Source of the DNA: Dromaius novaehollandiae | Taxonomy: Eukaryota; Chordata; Aves; Casuariiformes; Dromaiidae | Reading direction: 5' to 3' | Assembly: GCF_036370855.1 (NCBI RefSeq) | Contig: NC_088105.1 | Location: forward strand, 8,685,619 to 8,749,618 | DNA: 64,000 bases | In this document: piece by piece, positions 1 through 11,500 of the stretch | Layout: each line of letters begins with the position of its first letter | How positions within the stretch are numbered: position 1 is the first letter of the stretch | Program-made: the position numbers and the translations under genes | The notes under the pieces: generated by a model | Database searches by the model: none | What the model was told of the DNA's origin: nothing | The model's input: only the letters and a program-made list of their open reading frames with translations

Positions 1-816
1 TCTATTTAACTAACTGAGCACAAGGCACAGAACATACTCTCCTCATTTAGGATCTAGCTAGGCAGCACAAGGCATCACCATGAAACTAAGTGGTACAACA
101 GACACGATATAGGTCTTGTTACCATAGGGTCCATCTCGGCTTAGAGACAATGAAGCACTGCTCTAACACAGGTAACTGCTTCAATTAGTCAAACTAACTA
201 CTTAATGTTATACAGACATACTTATAATGAAACACTGGAAAAAAGTATTCCCTTTCCTCTTGACATTTAACACCTAGCTCCATGCTTTATTTATTGTACA
301 CTACAACTGTTGTAAAGACAGAATTATCTTCCTCCTCAGCTTTTATGTGATACTCATTGCTGGGACACTTGCATGGCTCGTAAAACACCACAAAAAGCAA
401 TGATCCTATTTCACACATGAAGAGTTGAGGCATAAAGTGTTTAAAGTTAAAAAATATTCAAATTTCCAATGTCTGCTTCAAAGCAGCTTTGGGGTTTTTG
501 GTCTGTTTTTTAAATTACACAGCATTATACATCATACCATGCACTTAACACAAAACTCCCAGCATCAGGTGTGAGCACTCAGCACTTTTAACATCAGGCT
601 GCACCTCACAAGAACTCTGAATTCTATCCCAGCCCCATCGGCTATGCAGACTAACACATATATTTCAGCTTTCCAACACTGCAGGCACAAGTCCTACAGA
701 TTCAGTCGTCTTCACTGCACACGGGTGCCAAACTGAACTCCAAGAATAAAGTGCACCCAGATGCACAGCATTACAATCAAAGATTAGTCTTTGGTATGGA
801 GAAAGGAGCAGCTTAC
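1..816 (-). other. DHX9: Part of DHX9 intron 2
   Basis: This stretch follows the donor of DHX9 coding exon 2 (GT at 816-815 on the minus strand), so it is intron. I see no third coding exon, snoRNA or clear transposon in it. The remainder of the gene lies beyond the left edge. Confidence 0.75.
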
Positions 817-3511
817 CCCAAAAGGAGGAATTTCTTCGCTCTTCATTTCATTCACTCGAACCAAGTAATTGACAAAGTCTCGAGCAGCGTTGCTCTGCGC
901 ATCTTTCTTGTTAGTGGAATTGCCCATGCCAATGTAGTTAAAGCCTTCTACTCGAACCTGCAAATTAAAATACACATCTGTTGTAAGTACAAGCAAAGGT
1001 GTCTTCAAAAGGCAAAGTTATTTTTCCTACAGCTCTTCAAGGTGTAACTTGCGGCCAGAAAATATTTTATACCTATTAAAGAAAATGTCAACGGTCCATT
1101 CTCAAGAGAAGGAGTATTTCCTAAAACCTTGTTGAGAAAACAAATCAGTGTAGAGAGGGACACTGCCAGCAAGCAGCAGCAAACTCTCCCCACGTTCACC
1201 TTCCTCAGCCTTCATCCCAGTCTATCTCAAACAACAGGGACAGAAGCGAGCTTGTGTGTCCCCTACTGTAGTTCCGTGTTATTACAGTGAGCAAGTCATT
1301 AGGTATTTCACAGAGCAACAATTTAAAGCAGCATCTTCCTGTCCTGCTAGTTTCTCTGAGAAGCTGCTACAAAATTTGAGTACAGAACAGAAACCTTTTC
1401 CAAATTTCAAACTAACCAGACATTTTACAGCTATTTTTCTACAACCACTGCCCTTCACCTTTAACAGTTATTTTCCACCCTTACATATTTACATTCAGCA
1501 ACCTCATTTCATCTGAACTTCATTTGGATAGACGAGTTACATGCCTCTGATTTCCACTCCTCACTCTCCGGACCATCTGAACAGCTTTTTGCTGTAGTTA
1601 GTGGTTGTTCTTAAAAAAAAGGGAGCACAATTGCATACAACGCTCCAGTTAGCCCTAACCAGAGTTCTGCACAACAGCACTAATTCTAGATCGCATTTAT
1701 CTTTCAGTGCTGAATCACACTGGTAGATAATACTCATTTTCTCATCAACAAGCACATTCAGATAGTACTGGGCTTAAAAAGTTTCCAAATAATGAGTTTC
1801 CAGCCTGCAACACTGACAATCAGCTTACCAGGACAACAGTAATACCAAACAGTAACTCTGCTGGATTTACAACCACCACATCGTATCATGAAAACTAACA
1901 CAGGAAAACGTTTTAGTGAGATCTATCCATTCAGCTCTTATATTTCTACAGATACTCACAGGGTATCAGCATTCAAAATACAGGATGGTTCAACAATACA
2001 ACCATATGTACAATCACTTTGTCTGAACAATTATTCAAGACCAATATGCTATTTCATTTGTTTTCTCACAGAAGTAAAATGTCAAGAAGTACATTCAAAA
2101 TAAGACCAGCAGCACCAGCTCACCATTCCCTGCTGACACCCACTCCACGAGTAGGCAGTTTGCTGCTGTCCAAAGAGGTTTTGCCTCACCACTAATTTCA
2201 CAAAACTTTCAGACTTTTATTATAGAAGTGCACTGCAAATCCAGATTTATGGAGTAAAATACTCTCCTTTCTGCATGAAACAGAAATCTGCACATACGAG
2301 TTATGAGAAAAGAAGAGCACCTACACGTAAGAGGAAGGAGACTACAAAGATCCTGTCTGACAGCAAGTAGCATATATTCAAAGGTGGGGAAATAAAAGGA
2401 GATACTTTTAAAGACACAACACAGCTACCGGTAATGGGTGACAACGGGGATGCCCAGCAATAATCACTTCCATATGGCACCTGCTCATTTGGAGGCACAG
2501 CATTCCCTCAAATCCTGACACGCTGTTCAACCTCAGTTACAATACCGCTAGTATTGGCCTAATATTACTGTGCTGCTCAGTTTTGCTATGGGGTTTTCTG
2601 GGATCAATGCGAGGCGGAAGGATGGGTATAATGACAAATTCAATGTGTTTAGTCCAGATCTATGATTTTTATTTATAACTAACCCACTCTCCAAGCAGCC
2701 TTGGACTCAGCATTAGCTCCTTCTTGAAGGCAATCTGAACTTTAAATTCTCTGATGGAGCATTCAGGACTCCAACAGCCAAGCGCAGAGCAATATTGCAA
2801 CAGCACACAGACTAGAGGCCAACGCAACAGAATTTTCTTTTAATACATTTCCACACAAGTTCAGCAGATGATCAAAATTCTTTTGGGTCACGTGTGTGAA
2901 CACAAGTGTTAACGCACACATTCGCCTTAAAACAATGATTCTTCTTTATTGTAAGAACTTTTACCAGGCCACTTTATGCTCACAAACCAATTCAGCACAT
3001 TTTAAAACTACACGTGAGAAATTTCAGTTTGCAATCCCCCATTTAAACTTTACATTTGCAATTACCTTAAAACACCGCATGAGGTAAGGGAACAGGTGCC
3101 TGGATACACTAACTTTAAAACAGTCAAGCTTTCATGCATCAGGGTCTTTTTTAGATTTTCGCTAAACATTTAGCTTCCAGCAGCCCCTGTCATACATCAA
3201 GGAATACCGTACGTTTGTGGAGGGCCTTTACACACACGCACGAGCAGTCCCAGGATGGCTGCGCACCACCAGCTCGAACGGTCTCTGAAGGAAGCCCACT
3301 GACGCGAACAGCGCCGCGCTCCGCGCGAGGCCCCTCTCCGAGGCGGCGGCAGCCCCGCGCGGGCACCGCGGGGCCCCCCCGGCCCGCGCCGGCCCCGCAC
3401 CTCGCACAGGAACTTCTGCCGGTTCTTGCTGCCCGCCGCGCGGATCTCGTAGGCCGGCGTCACCTTCCTCCTGCCGCACCAGGCGTACAGCAAGTTCTTC
3501 ACGTCGCCCAT
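817..3511 (-). CDS. DHX9: DHX9 (RNA helicase A), 5' coding exons 1-2, gene runs off left edge
   Basis: DHX9 is a nuclear DExH-box RNA/DNA helicase acting in transcription, splicing and dsRNA handling. Only the N-terminal 84 residues are in the window. Coding exon 1 is 3511-3401 (37 aa, starting MGDVKNLLYAWCG) and ends at a GT donor (3400-3399). Intron 1 is 3400-958. Exon 2 is 957-817 (47 aa), with acceptor CAG before 957 and donor GTAAGC after 817. Together they encode the first double-stranded RNA-binding domain (about residues 3-71). It includes the GMGNSTNKKDAQSNAA segment, and Lys54/Lys55 match the known dsRNA-contacting lysines of the human protein. The start is chosen because MGDVKN is the conserved family N-terminus. 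Both splice sites keep the frame. The helicase core, second dsRBD and Gly-rich tail are not in the window. NPL lies upstream in the same orientation, as in mammals. Confidence 0.95.
958..3400 (-). other. DHX9: DHX9 intron 1
   Basis: This is the intron between the two DHX9 coding exons, about 2.4 kb and AT-rich. I see no snoRNA boxes, long ORF or clear repeat inside it. Base composition shifts sharply to CpG-rich from about 3200, marking the promoter island. Confidence 0.8.
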
Positions 3512-4065
3512 GGCGCGCGCCGCGGCAGCCGTTAACGGCCCTCAGGGGGCAGCCGGCGGGAAGGGGGGGGGAGGGCACGGAGCGGCCGCCCCCCGCGCGC
3601 AGGGGCGGGGCTAACGGCCGCCGGGAGCAGGCGAGTGCCGCCCCAGGCCGGCGCCGGCTCCCGCCCTGCGCATGCGCGCCCGCCGCGACCGGCCAGCGGG
3701 GCCGCTTTCTGACTGTCTCCCCCTTACCCCCCCCGGAGCCGCAGCCTCCCGCAAGCAGCGGCACGGAGCCCCGCGCGCGGCCCGCTCGCCCTCCCGCTTC
3801 TCCCCCTTCTGCGCCCCGGCACCGGCCTGCCGAGGGCGGAGAGCAGGCACGTCTCCTTGCCCCGCACTTCAAAATGGCAGGCGCGCATGCGCGCCGACGG
3901 GGGCCGCTGCGGGACAAACTGCAGCGAGACGAGGCGGGAGGCGGTTGCGGCGAGAGGGCGGGGCCCGGCCCCGGCGGCGCGGGAGGCTCGCGCTGCTGCT
4001 CGCACCAGTGTCACACGCGTTCAGCGCCTTCGCGCGTTTGCACCTGGGCCAGTTCAGCCCCAAAC
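3200..4065 (-). promoter_or_regulatory. DHX9: CpG-island promoter of DHX9
   Basis: A very GC- and CpG-rich block surrounds the DHX9 start codon (3511) and extends about 550 bp upstream of it. No TATA box stands out, which is usual for housekeeping CpG-island promoters. The long overlapping ORFs here on both strands are a by-product of high GC. I see no convincing divergent gene on the plus strand. Confidence 0.7.
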
Positions 4066-5053
4066 GGTGTATTTATGCCCTAGAGTCCTCCAGTAAAAAG
4101 TGGGGGGGGGGGGGGGTGGAAAGCGATAGTCTGTTGTAATCCGAAGGGGACCCCAATAAAGAAAGAAAACCACGAATCTTTAAATAGGAAGTCATGGAGA
4201 AAATGAAGTACCTAAATTTTAAAAAGGGGGGAGGGGAGAGTGGTACAGAATCATTAGCTGCCAGGACAAGTCAACAGAAGGACCGGCAACAGCTGACAAG
4301 GTAAATCTGTGCCAGGCACAGATGTCACCATGCTCCTGCTGCTCTGCACACTGCTGCTGAGATCTGGGAAATGCAGATTTTCTGCCCGCTGAAGAGCTGG
4401 ATACCAACAACAAATGCAGGACAAATGCAGAAGATCCAGTCACCTGGCAGAGACAACAGGCGAAAGCACAACCAACACCTCGGAGCTCAAAGGGGTGCGG
4501 AAGGCTGGGCTGAACAGCCTGGGGAGCAAAAGAGGTGGTCAAAGCCTTCCTCACTCCAACCTCCGGAAAGAATTTGCTTTCTGCTGTTTGTAGCACACGT
4601 TTACATGTTATTCAACCATGAAGTCCTGCTGACTTCTACAAAACAGCCCACGTGGCTAAAGTTCAGCAGGAACTTTATGCTGACAGGGTCTAATTTTAAC
4701 AGGATCTCCTTGGGGGAACACAAGAAAAAGAAAGATTACCAAACCCTGAGAAAGTCTCCCACACACCTCCTCCCCTACTGCCTCCCCAACAGCATTTTTC
4801 CAAAAGAGAAAAAGGAAACAGCAATACGAGTATTTAAAATAATGTTTTATAATCAATACTGAATACAGAAGTGAGTCAAAATATGACTAAAAGGTTTCAA
4901 GATTTGATAGAGACAGACACAGGTATAAAAATTATTGAACCAAAATAATCTGGATCCGTTAGAAAACAATCATTTAAAGATGCCTTATCTAGGTGCCATT
5001 TACTTCTATGTGCCAGGTACTAAAATAATCAGTAAGTTGCAGCACTGGAATTA
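4066..5053. other. Intergenic between NPL 3' end and DHX9 promoter
   Basis: This stretch has ordinary composition, a 14-16 base G run near 4101-4117, and no recognised gene. It separates the predicted NPL polyadenylation site from the DHX9 CpG island. Confidence 0.5.
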
Positions 5054-5072
5054 CAATAAAGATACTTTATTG
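5054..5072. terminator. NPL: Palindromic polyadenylation signal, probable NPL 3' end
   Basis: CAATAAAG-ATA-CTTTATTG is a perfect inverted repeat with 8-bp arms. It gives an AATAAA hexamer on both strands. On the minus strand it lies about 1.3 kb past the NPL stop codon and is the best poly(A) signal I see there. Use of the plus-strand copy is not implied. Confidence 0.5.
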
Positions 5073-6358
5073 TATTGTTTCTATTAGAAAAGACCCTAAC
5101 AATCAGTTGTTGTTTCATGTTCATGGTTGTGGTTTTTTTCCTATGCTTCTCCTTTGCAGGCCCCATCTAGTTTTGTCTGAGTAACAGTTACACAGTGAAC
5201 TACCAGAGATCTGCAGCACCCATGGCTGATTCAGCTCTCTTCCCATGTCCAAGCAGTGAGAAAAGCTTCCCTAAGTTTCTCACAAATTCAGAGGGGAAGG
5301 GGGGAAACAGAGGAAACCTGTAGCAGTCCATATTTCTTGTTAAGTAATTACAAAGTAGAAGGAAATTAGTAGAATATTTCACACCCTGGGTTATGAAAAG
5401 TTTAGAACTAGATCTCCACGTTTCCCTATCTCCTCTCCTCCCGTTTCAAATATCCCTGTACACTGTGCAATCATTTTGGCATGTGAGAATGCTGTCAGAA
5501 CTTACGGCCCTAGCAGGAGAGGGCATTACATTTGCAAAATACAAATGCCCTCAGAAGAGAAGGGTTAAGATCACGGGAGAGGGACAGGTCCAGGGTGCAA
5601 AAGAGGACCTCTTAATCTGACCACAGATGACCTCCTGATAATGTAATACAGTATATATTGCATTGCATTTGCATACAGAGACTTACGGTTCAATTCCAGC
5701 TTCAGTTTTGTTGCAAGGAGAAAGATGGAGAAATATCCATTTGTTAGTAAGCCAAAAGCTCTTAGTTGCAAACATTTTTTAAATTTTGCATTAAGTGAAG
5801 ATGTACAAAGACAATGACAAAGGATAAAAACAGGATTTTACATGAATGGGCAGTGCCCCAACCTAACAGATTCCTTACTTGTTGCTGGTGATGGACTAGG
5901 ACTTCATGACAAACAGTAAAATACCAGTCTGAGCAACCAGACGGTGTCATACCAGTGTATAAAAACATACTGCAGTGCTGCAGACGCTGGTGAAGGTGGA
6001 GGGGGAGGATAAAGCATGGTCCAGCTGGAAGGAGCAGTGGAGGGCAGAGATAGATCTTCTTGTTTTCTGTACAAAAGGAGTCAGGACCCTTCTCCTGGGG
6101 AAAAATTTGCTTATTTTAAAGATAACAGCTCATCCTGGGATGTGCAGGAATCCAGGGGAGCTGGGTAAGATTAAATGAAAAGGCGGCTAGATGCGTGCCA
6201 ACAAGACCAGCCTTAACAGAAAGGGGCTCAGGCACCCTGCAAATTCCCTGACAGAAGTCACAGCCAAATCAGCCTGTCACACGGGGAGCGTGCCAAGTGA
6301 GAGTGAAACCCAGAAAAGGGATTCACCGTCCATGTGGAAAATCCACATGGAAGTGAAA
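5073..6358 (-). other. NPL: Predicted NPL 3' untranslated region
   Basis: This is the sequence between the NPL stop codon (6361-6359) and the palindromic AATAAA near 5070 on the minus strand. It has no conserved ORF. The UTR length is inferred only from the poly(A) signal. Confidence 0.5.
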
Positions 6359-8479
6359 TCAGTTGGTAGGCCAGACAATGCCATCTAGCTTGGCTTTAGC
6401 CTTGGTGATGAATTCCTCTGAGGCCTGAACAAGCGGAAGCCGTGGAGGTCCCATGGGAATGCCAGAAACAAAAGTCATTACAGCTTTAGTCTGAGCAACA
6501 CCAAAACCTGGACAGACAAAAGAAAAACCAGGTAATTTACAGATCTTTTCACTTTAAAAAGTCTCTAGATAGGTGTCCAAAGCAGCAATAGCATACAGTT
6601 CCTGTGTGATCCTGCATAAACCAGGGTTTAAGCACTTCCCAGAAGTGAGAACACTGCCACTAGGAAGAGATGATTGTGCTTGCAGACAGGAAAGATATGA
6701 CAGTAAAAAATACATCTTACTACATCTTACTACTACTTACTACACTTATTTAAGCGATAATATTTATTTGCCTTTTTACCTACAAGATTCTACATGATAA
6801 TGGATTTCCTCTGACTTTTAACCCTGGAAATACAACCAAGAACTAAAGCTCAGCCAGATTCTTTGCGGCTTACATACAGTATGTATAGCAAAAGCACAGT
6901 TAACATGGTGTGAAAACCATGAAGCGTCCAACTCGGTCTCCTTACAATACTCCAGCTCTGTTGTTCTTAATGCTTTTTATATAAAAATTTGGTTTTGTTT
7001 CTATAAAATCGTTCTATTTTAAAGTGTTTTGTCCTTATCCTCACTGTACAGCCTTGAGCAGAGTTATTCTTAAATTACAGCAAGACAGGAGAGACAAGTA
7101 TCAGAGCTGCTTTTTCCCACTGGGGCACCATCATTTGAGGTCAATGACTCTCAAAGAAGAGAAGCAAGAAATGGGCTTTTGGAGACATAATAATAAAAAA
7201 ACACACACAGGAAGAGTCAGGATAAGAAAAAGGTAAAAAGATAAATCACAGAAAGACTATTTAAAAGCTGTAAAACTTGGCAGTAGAAGGAAGGAAGTGA
7301 GAGTGGAATCTTTTGGGGAGGCTTGGTCCCCTCCCTTTGCTGAACTCCCAGCTGCTACTATCTCAGGAAACACCACGTGCAACATTTTCTCCTGAAATCT
7401 TTCAGGAAGGAAATTCAGCAACATGAGGGTTTCTGGAGCATTGAGTCTGCTTTTTAAGATACAACAAGAGACAGAGGCAATGTAGGACTTACCTAGTTTG
7501 ATGACAAAGTTAAGAAATTCACCAGTGAGAAACTAGAAGAGACAAACAGCAGTTTATTCATTCCATCATATTTGTAAGACGTACAAGCATCTAGAGGTAT
7601 TACGGTATTTACATTTTATGCAACTGTGGCATAGCTTTGGGAAAAGCTGTTGGACGCCTGGCCAGTCTATGTGAAATATTAATTCTATTCCACTGGAACA
7701 GGGGAGGGAGGGAAGGCTATAAGAAAACCATCACTCCCCTCAGTCTCTCTCATGTTCAGCCTGCCCCTGCAGCAAGCTGCCTGAGAACACTGATAAGTTT
7801 CCTATCAGGCTGCAAAGGTTAACAAATCTGAATTTCCACTGCCTGGTAGAGAGATTTCCAGAGCAGATCATCCTTCATTATTACTGCTTCATCCTGCAGT
7901 CACTTCTCTTTTAAGACAAAAAAGGGATGTCTTGTATGTCCCAGTGAAAGCAGATATTGGGTACAGCTTGTATGTTGACTGCTCAGAACTCCTCACAAAT
8001 CATCAAGCAGGCCAAGACGAAAAAGGGTCAAGCCAGAACTGACTTGCAACACCTTTCTACATCTCATCATGTAAGGTGACACCAGAACGTTCCTAGCCAC
8101 AGGGCCTGGCCACTGTGGGCTTGTTCAAGGAAAAAGGCCAGGGCATCGCTCATGCTGCAGAGGTGAGATCAGAAGTTTGAAGGGTAAGGCTGGTCTTGGT
8201 TAAAAATAAATTAGTAAGGATAGGTATGTACTGGTCAAAAAGGTGAGAAGATAGGAATAATAAGCAAGGGGTTAGAGCCGAAAGAAGGTTGCTTTAATAG
8301 AGCTACCTCAGGGTATGAACATAATCCCAGTGAAGTTAGAGGAGAGGAAAAAGAAGGCTGCTCCCAGCAGTAACAGTGAAGATACTGTACCTGATACTTC
8401 CGTGCTAATGCAAGGTCGTGCTGTGCAAAAGCTTGCAACATCATATTGTTTTTTTGGCCCAAGTAGTTGTACGTACTGC

Positions 8480-8516
<37 letters not shown>

Positions 8517-11500
8517 TTGGCAAATGCAAGGGAGGCTTAGAAGAACCACTGAAACAGAAAAAGTAGCCCACAGGCCTTCTGTCTTGACATTATCAGAATG
8601 CAGTGTGATAGAGATTCATGCAGTCTGTGCCTGTGTTCATAGTGTCAGGCGTCATAAGTATGCCAAGCCCTAAGAATGAGTTTAGAGCTCGGATTTCTCT
8701 CCCCAGTTCTTTCCAAATGGAACTGCCTTTCAAAATTAAAAATAAAAAGAAACAATTAGGCAATACTGAAGGGCAATCACTTAATTTTCTAGTTTTCTGT
8801 TCATTTAATGGATTCTCTACACGAGGGCAGAAATATCATACAATAATTCACCTAAGCAGCCCAGCATGAGGGGGAAAAGACGAATTAGAAATTAAACTCA
8901 GAAAACACTGTTCCAGAGCCCTTTTTCTCACAGACTTCTTGAGTGAACAAAGGCAAAGATTTAACCTCTCTGGGCTTTGGTTCCTTACCCATACGATGAA
9001 GATAAAGAAATTCCCTACTTCAGAAGGGTGCTGAGAGGATAAAGAAATACTTTATAACCCTTGGGTCAGCTTACAGACTGCAGCAATAATCACCCAAACT
9101 ACCATACTCTGAGGTCCAGGTTACACAACTGTCCCATTGCCAGCACTAGCTCATCAGTCTGCTTCGTACTGTGCAGCCTTATCCTGCAAAGTCCTCCACC
9201 ACTACGATAGAAGACAACTAGATAAATCCTATGCAGATAGTGGCAGATACAACAAAGAAGTGTTTGTAGGAGGGGGAAAGGAGTCCAAGATATACTGACC
9301 TTCCAACCGCTCCATTTGCCCCTATTGCCAGTGCGCTCAGCAGTTGCTAGTTTGGGATGGGAGAGGGGGGAAAGAATATTTTTACTTCACATACCAAACA
9401 TCAAAAAAAGGGGGGGGGGGGGAAGAAACAGCAAAACTACCTGGCACTCAATGCCCAGCATTACTTTTTTTCCAGGCTGAAGCAAGAGAATGCCTTAGAA
9501 AAAAAATCATTTTTAAGAGGAGCCTCTTACCTCATCCACCCCATAAAGAAATACAAACTCTTCTCTGTCATTCTTGTTTATGCACTGTGCAAGGTCCAAG
9601 AGGTCTGTGTCGCTGAACTTCACGCCCTGGAAGGTGGGGATCTGCTCTTTTATCCCATCCAGCAACTCTTCAACACGAACTGTGCAGAAGAGCAATCCCA
9701 CATGAAGAAACACATCCCCATCCTGCGAGACTTCCCTGCCTCCTCCCCAAGAGGGAGAGAGACTTACTATTTTTACAAGTTACTCCCCTTTGGCATAAGC
9801 CTGGTAAACTATATAAAGCAACCAGTTAAACAACTTCAGAGTCATTATATCCCAAAGTTTCATCACAGATATCTTTCCATCCTCTCTGAAGCACGCCTTT
9901 TCCCAGATCAGAAAGAAAAAAACCCAGAGATGTAAAAGTTTAGGAATGACCTGGCAGCAACTTATTGAAGAATAAATACAGATTCATACATCCCAAAACA
10001 CCACATAACCTGATGTCCAGAGTAAATAACTAAGATACGTATTCTACTCCTTATTCCTCTGCTAAATAGGAAGTCTTGAAAAACTTAGCCGTTAGGTTTA
10101 TTCGGGTTGCTAAGAGCCCCCTGGCCCAGGAAAAGCTGAGTAAGCAGTACTTACTCTTTACACCCGTCAGAGGAGGAATGTGATAGTAATAAAATGGAAC
10201 AGCAGGGGCTTCAGATGCAACTGCCCGTAAGAAAGCAATCAGCTCATCTGGAAGAAAGCAACCAAGTAATTTCATAAGAGAAGGAGACTATCCACGGTGA
10301 AAGGCAGTTCAGATTCACAGCAGCCAAAGTCTGTGGACATGCCATTTTTCTGACTTTTACATTTCAGCATCACAATGCATAGGAGTCACAGAAAAGTAGC
10401 TTCTGAATAGTCTCACTGCATGTGTTTCCATGCGGAACAGGAACACATACATTCATTGACCGTTTACATACCATACATAGCTAATAAATATAAAATCCTA
10501 CACCTATCATAAAAATTAAATGTAATGAAACTCAGTGGAAGACCATATTGAAGGCAAATACGGTATTCATTTTAAACTAAACTAATTTCAGACATTCACA
10601 CTCATTCTCTTAGAACTCACACATTTTCTCACACTTGTAAACTCCAAGATGTATGTGCCAAAGTGGTCTCACTTGTGTACGGCACAGAGGACAAAGGATC
10701 AAGTTCACATCACCTGCCTTAGGTTCTGCTTGATTGGTGATGATGAACGGGTTTCTGGACAGCTTTTCTTGTACCATTTTAGGAAGCAAAGAGTTATTAT
10801 GGAGTGATCTTCTTCCCCAGAATCTTGTTCCCTGCATCCTCCGTAAATCTTAGGCAATGGTCTATCTTCCTGCTGGCATAGCAGGAAGAGGAATGGCAAA
10901 AGCAACGTGTCAAAACCTTTCTGCCTTCTACTGTTATCGCAGTGGAGGTCTTCTGCTCACCTTTGTGCTGTTCCTCAGTGTTTATCAGTTTGATTGCTGT
11001 TGATTGTGTCCTTGGCTATCAGTACAGACCACTCTTGCAATGCATTCTCCTGTTTCTTCAGGTGCTTTCATATGTATGTTTCCATTCATAATTAATTCAG
11101 ACCAATCTTATAACATTTCCGTTATATTGCTCCACATCATGTGGGTCCTTCATATTATGTTTATTATGTTAAAAGCGAAATACTCAATACTAGAAGTTTT
11201 GAGGTAACCTGAGATGCACACAACCAAGGGATGGATAACCTTGCTAGGATCTGGGGTAAGCCACCAAGCCATGAGCGTAACCTCCTCAATAACAAGAGGC
11301 ACGCCTGTGTATCGAGAGTTTATCAACTTGATCAGTGTCCACCAATGGTCAGCATGGAGCCAACTCCTTTCAAGTGTGACCCAGACCAAGTGTGAACTCC
11401 GTACTATTTATGCAGAAGACAGACTAGTTAATTATACCTTCAATAAACAATTCTTCCCTTTACAACAACCCAACAAGATATATCTCAAAAGACACCCCTT

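Noticed and set aside
751-1047. Plus-strand 98-codon ORF
   Set aside because: It is the antisense shadow of DHX9 coding exon 2.
3228-3917. 229-codon minus-strand ORF and plus-strand ORFs over the DHX9 start
   Set aside because: They are out of frame with the real DHX9 exon 1 and arise from CpG-island composition.
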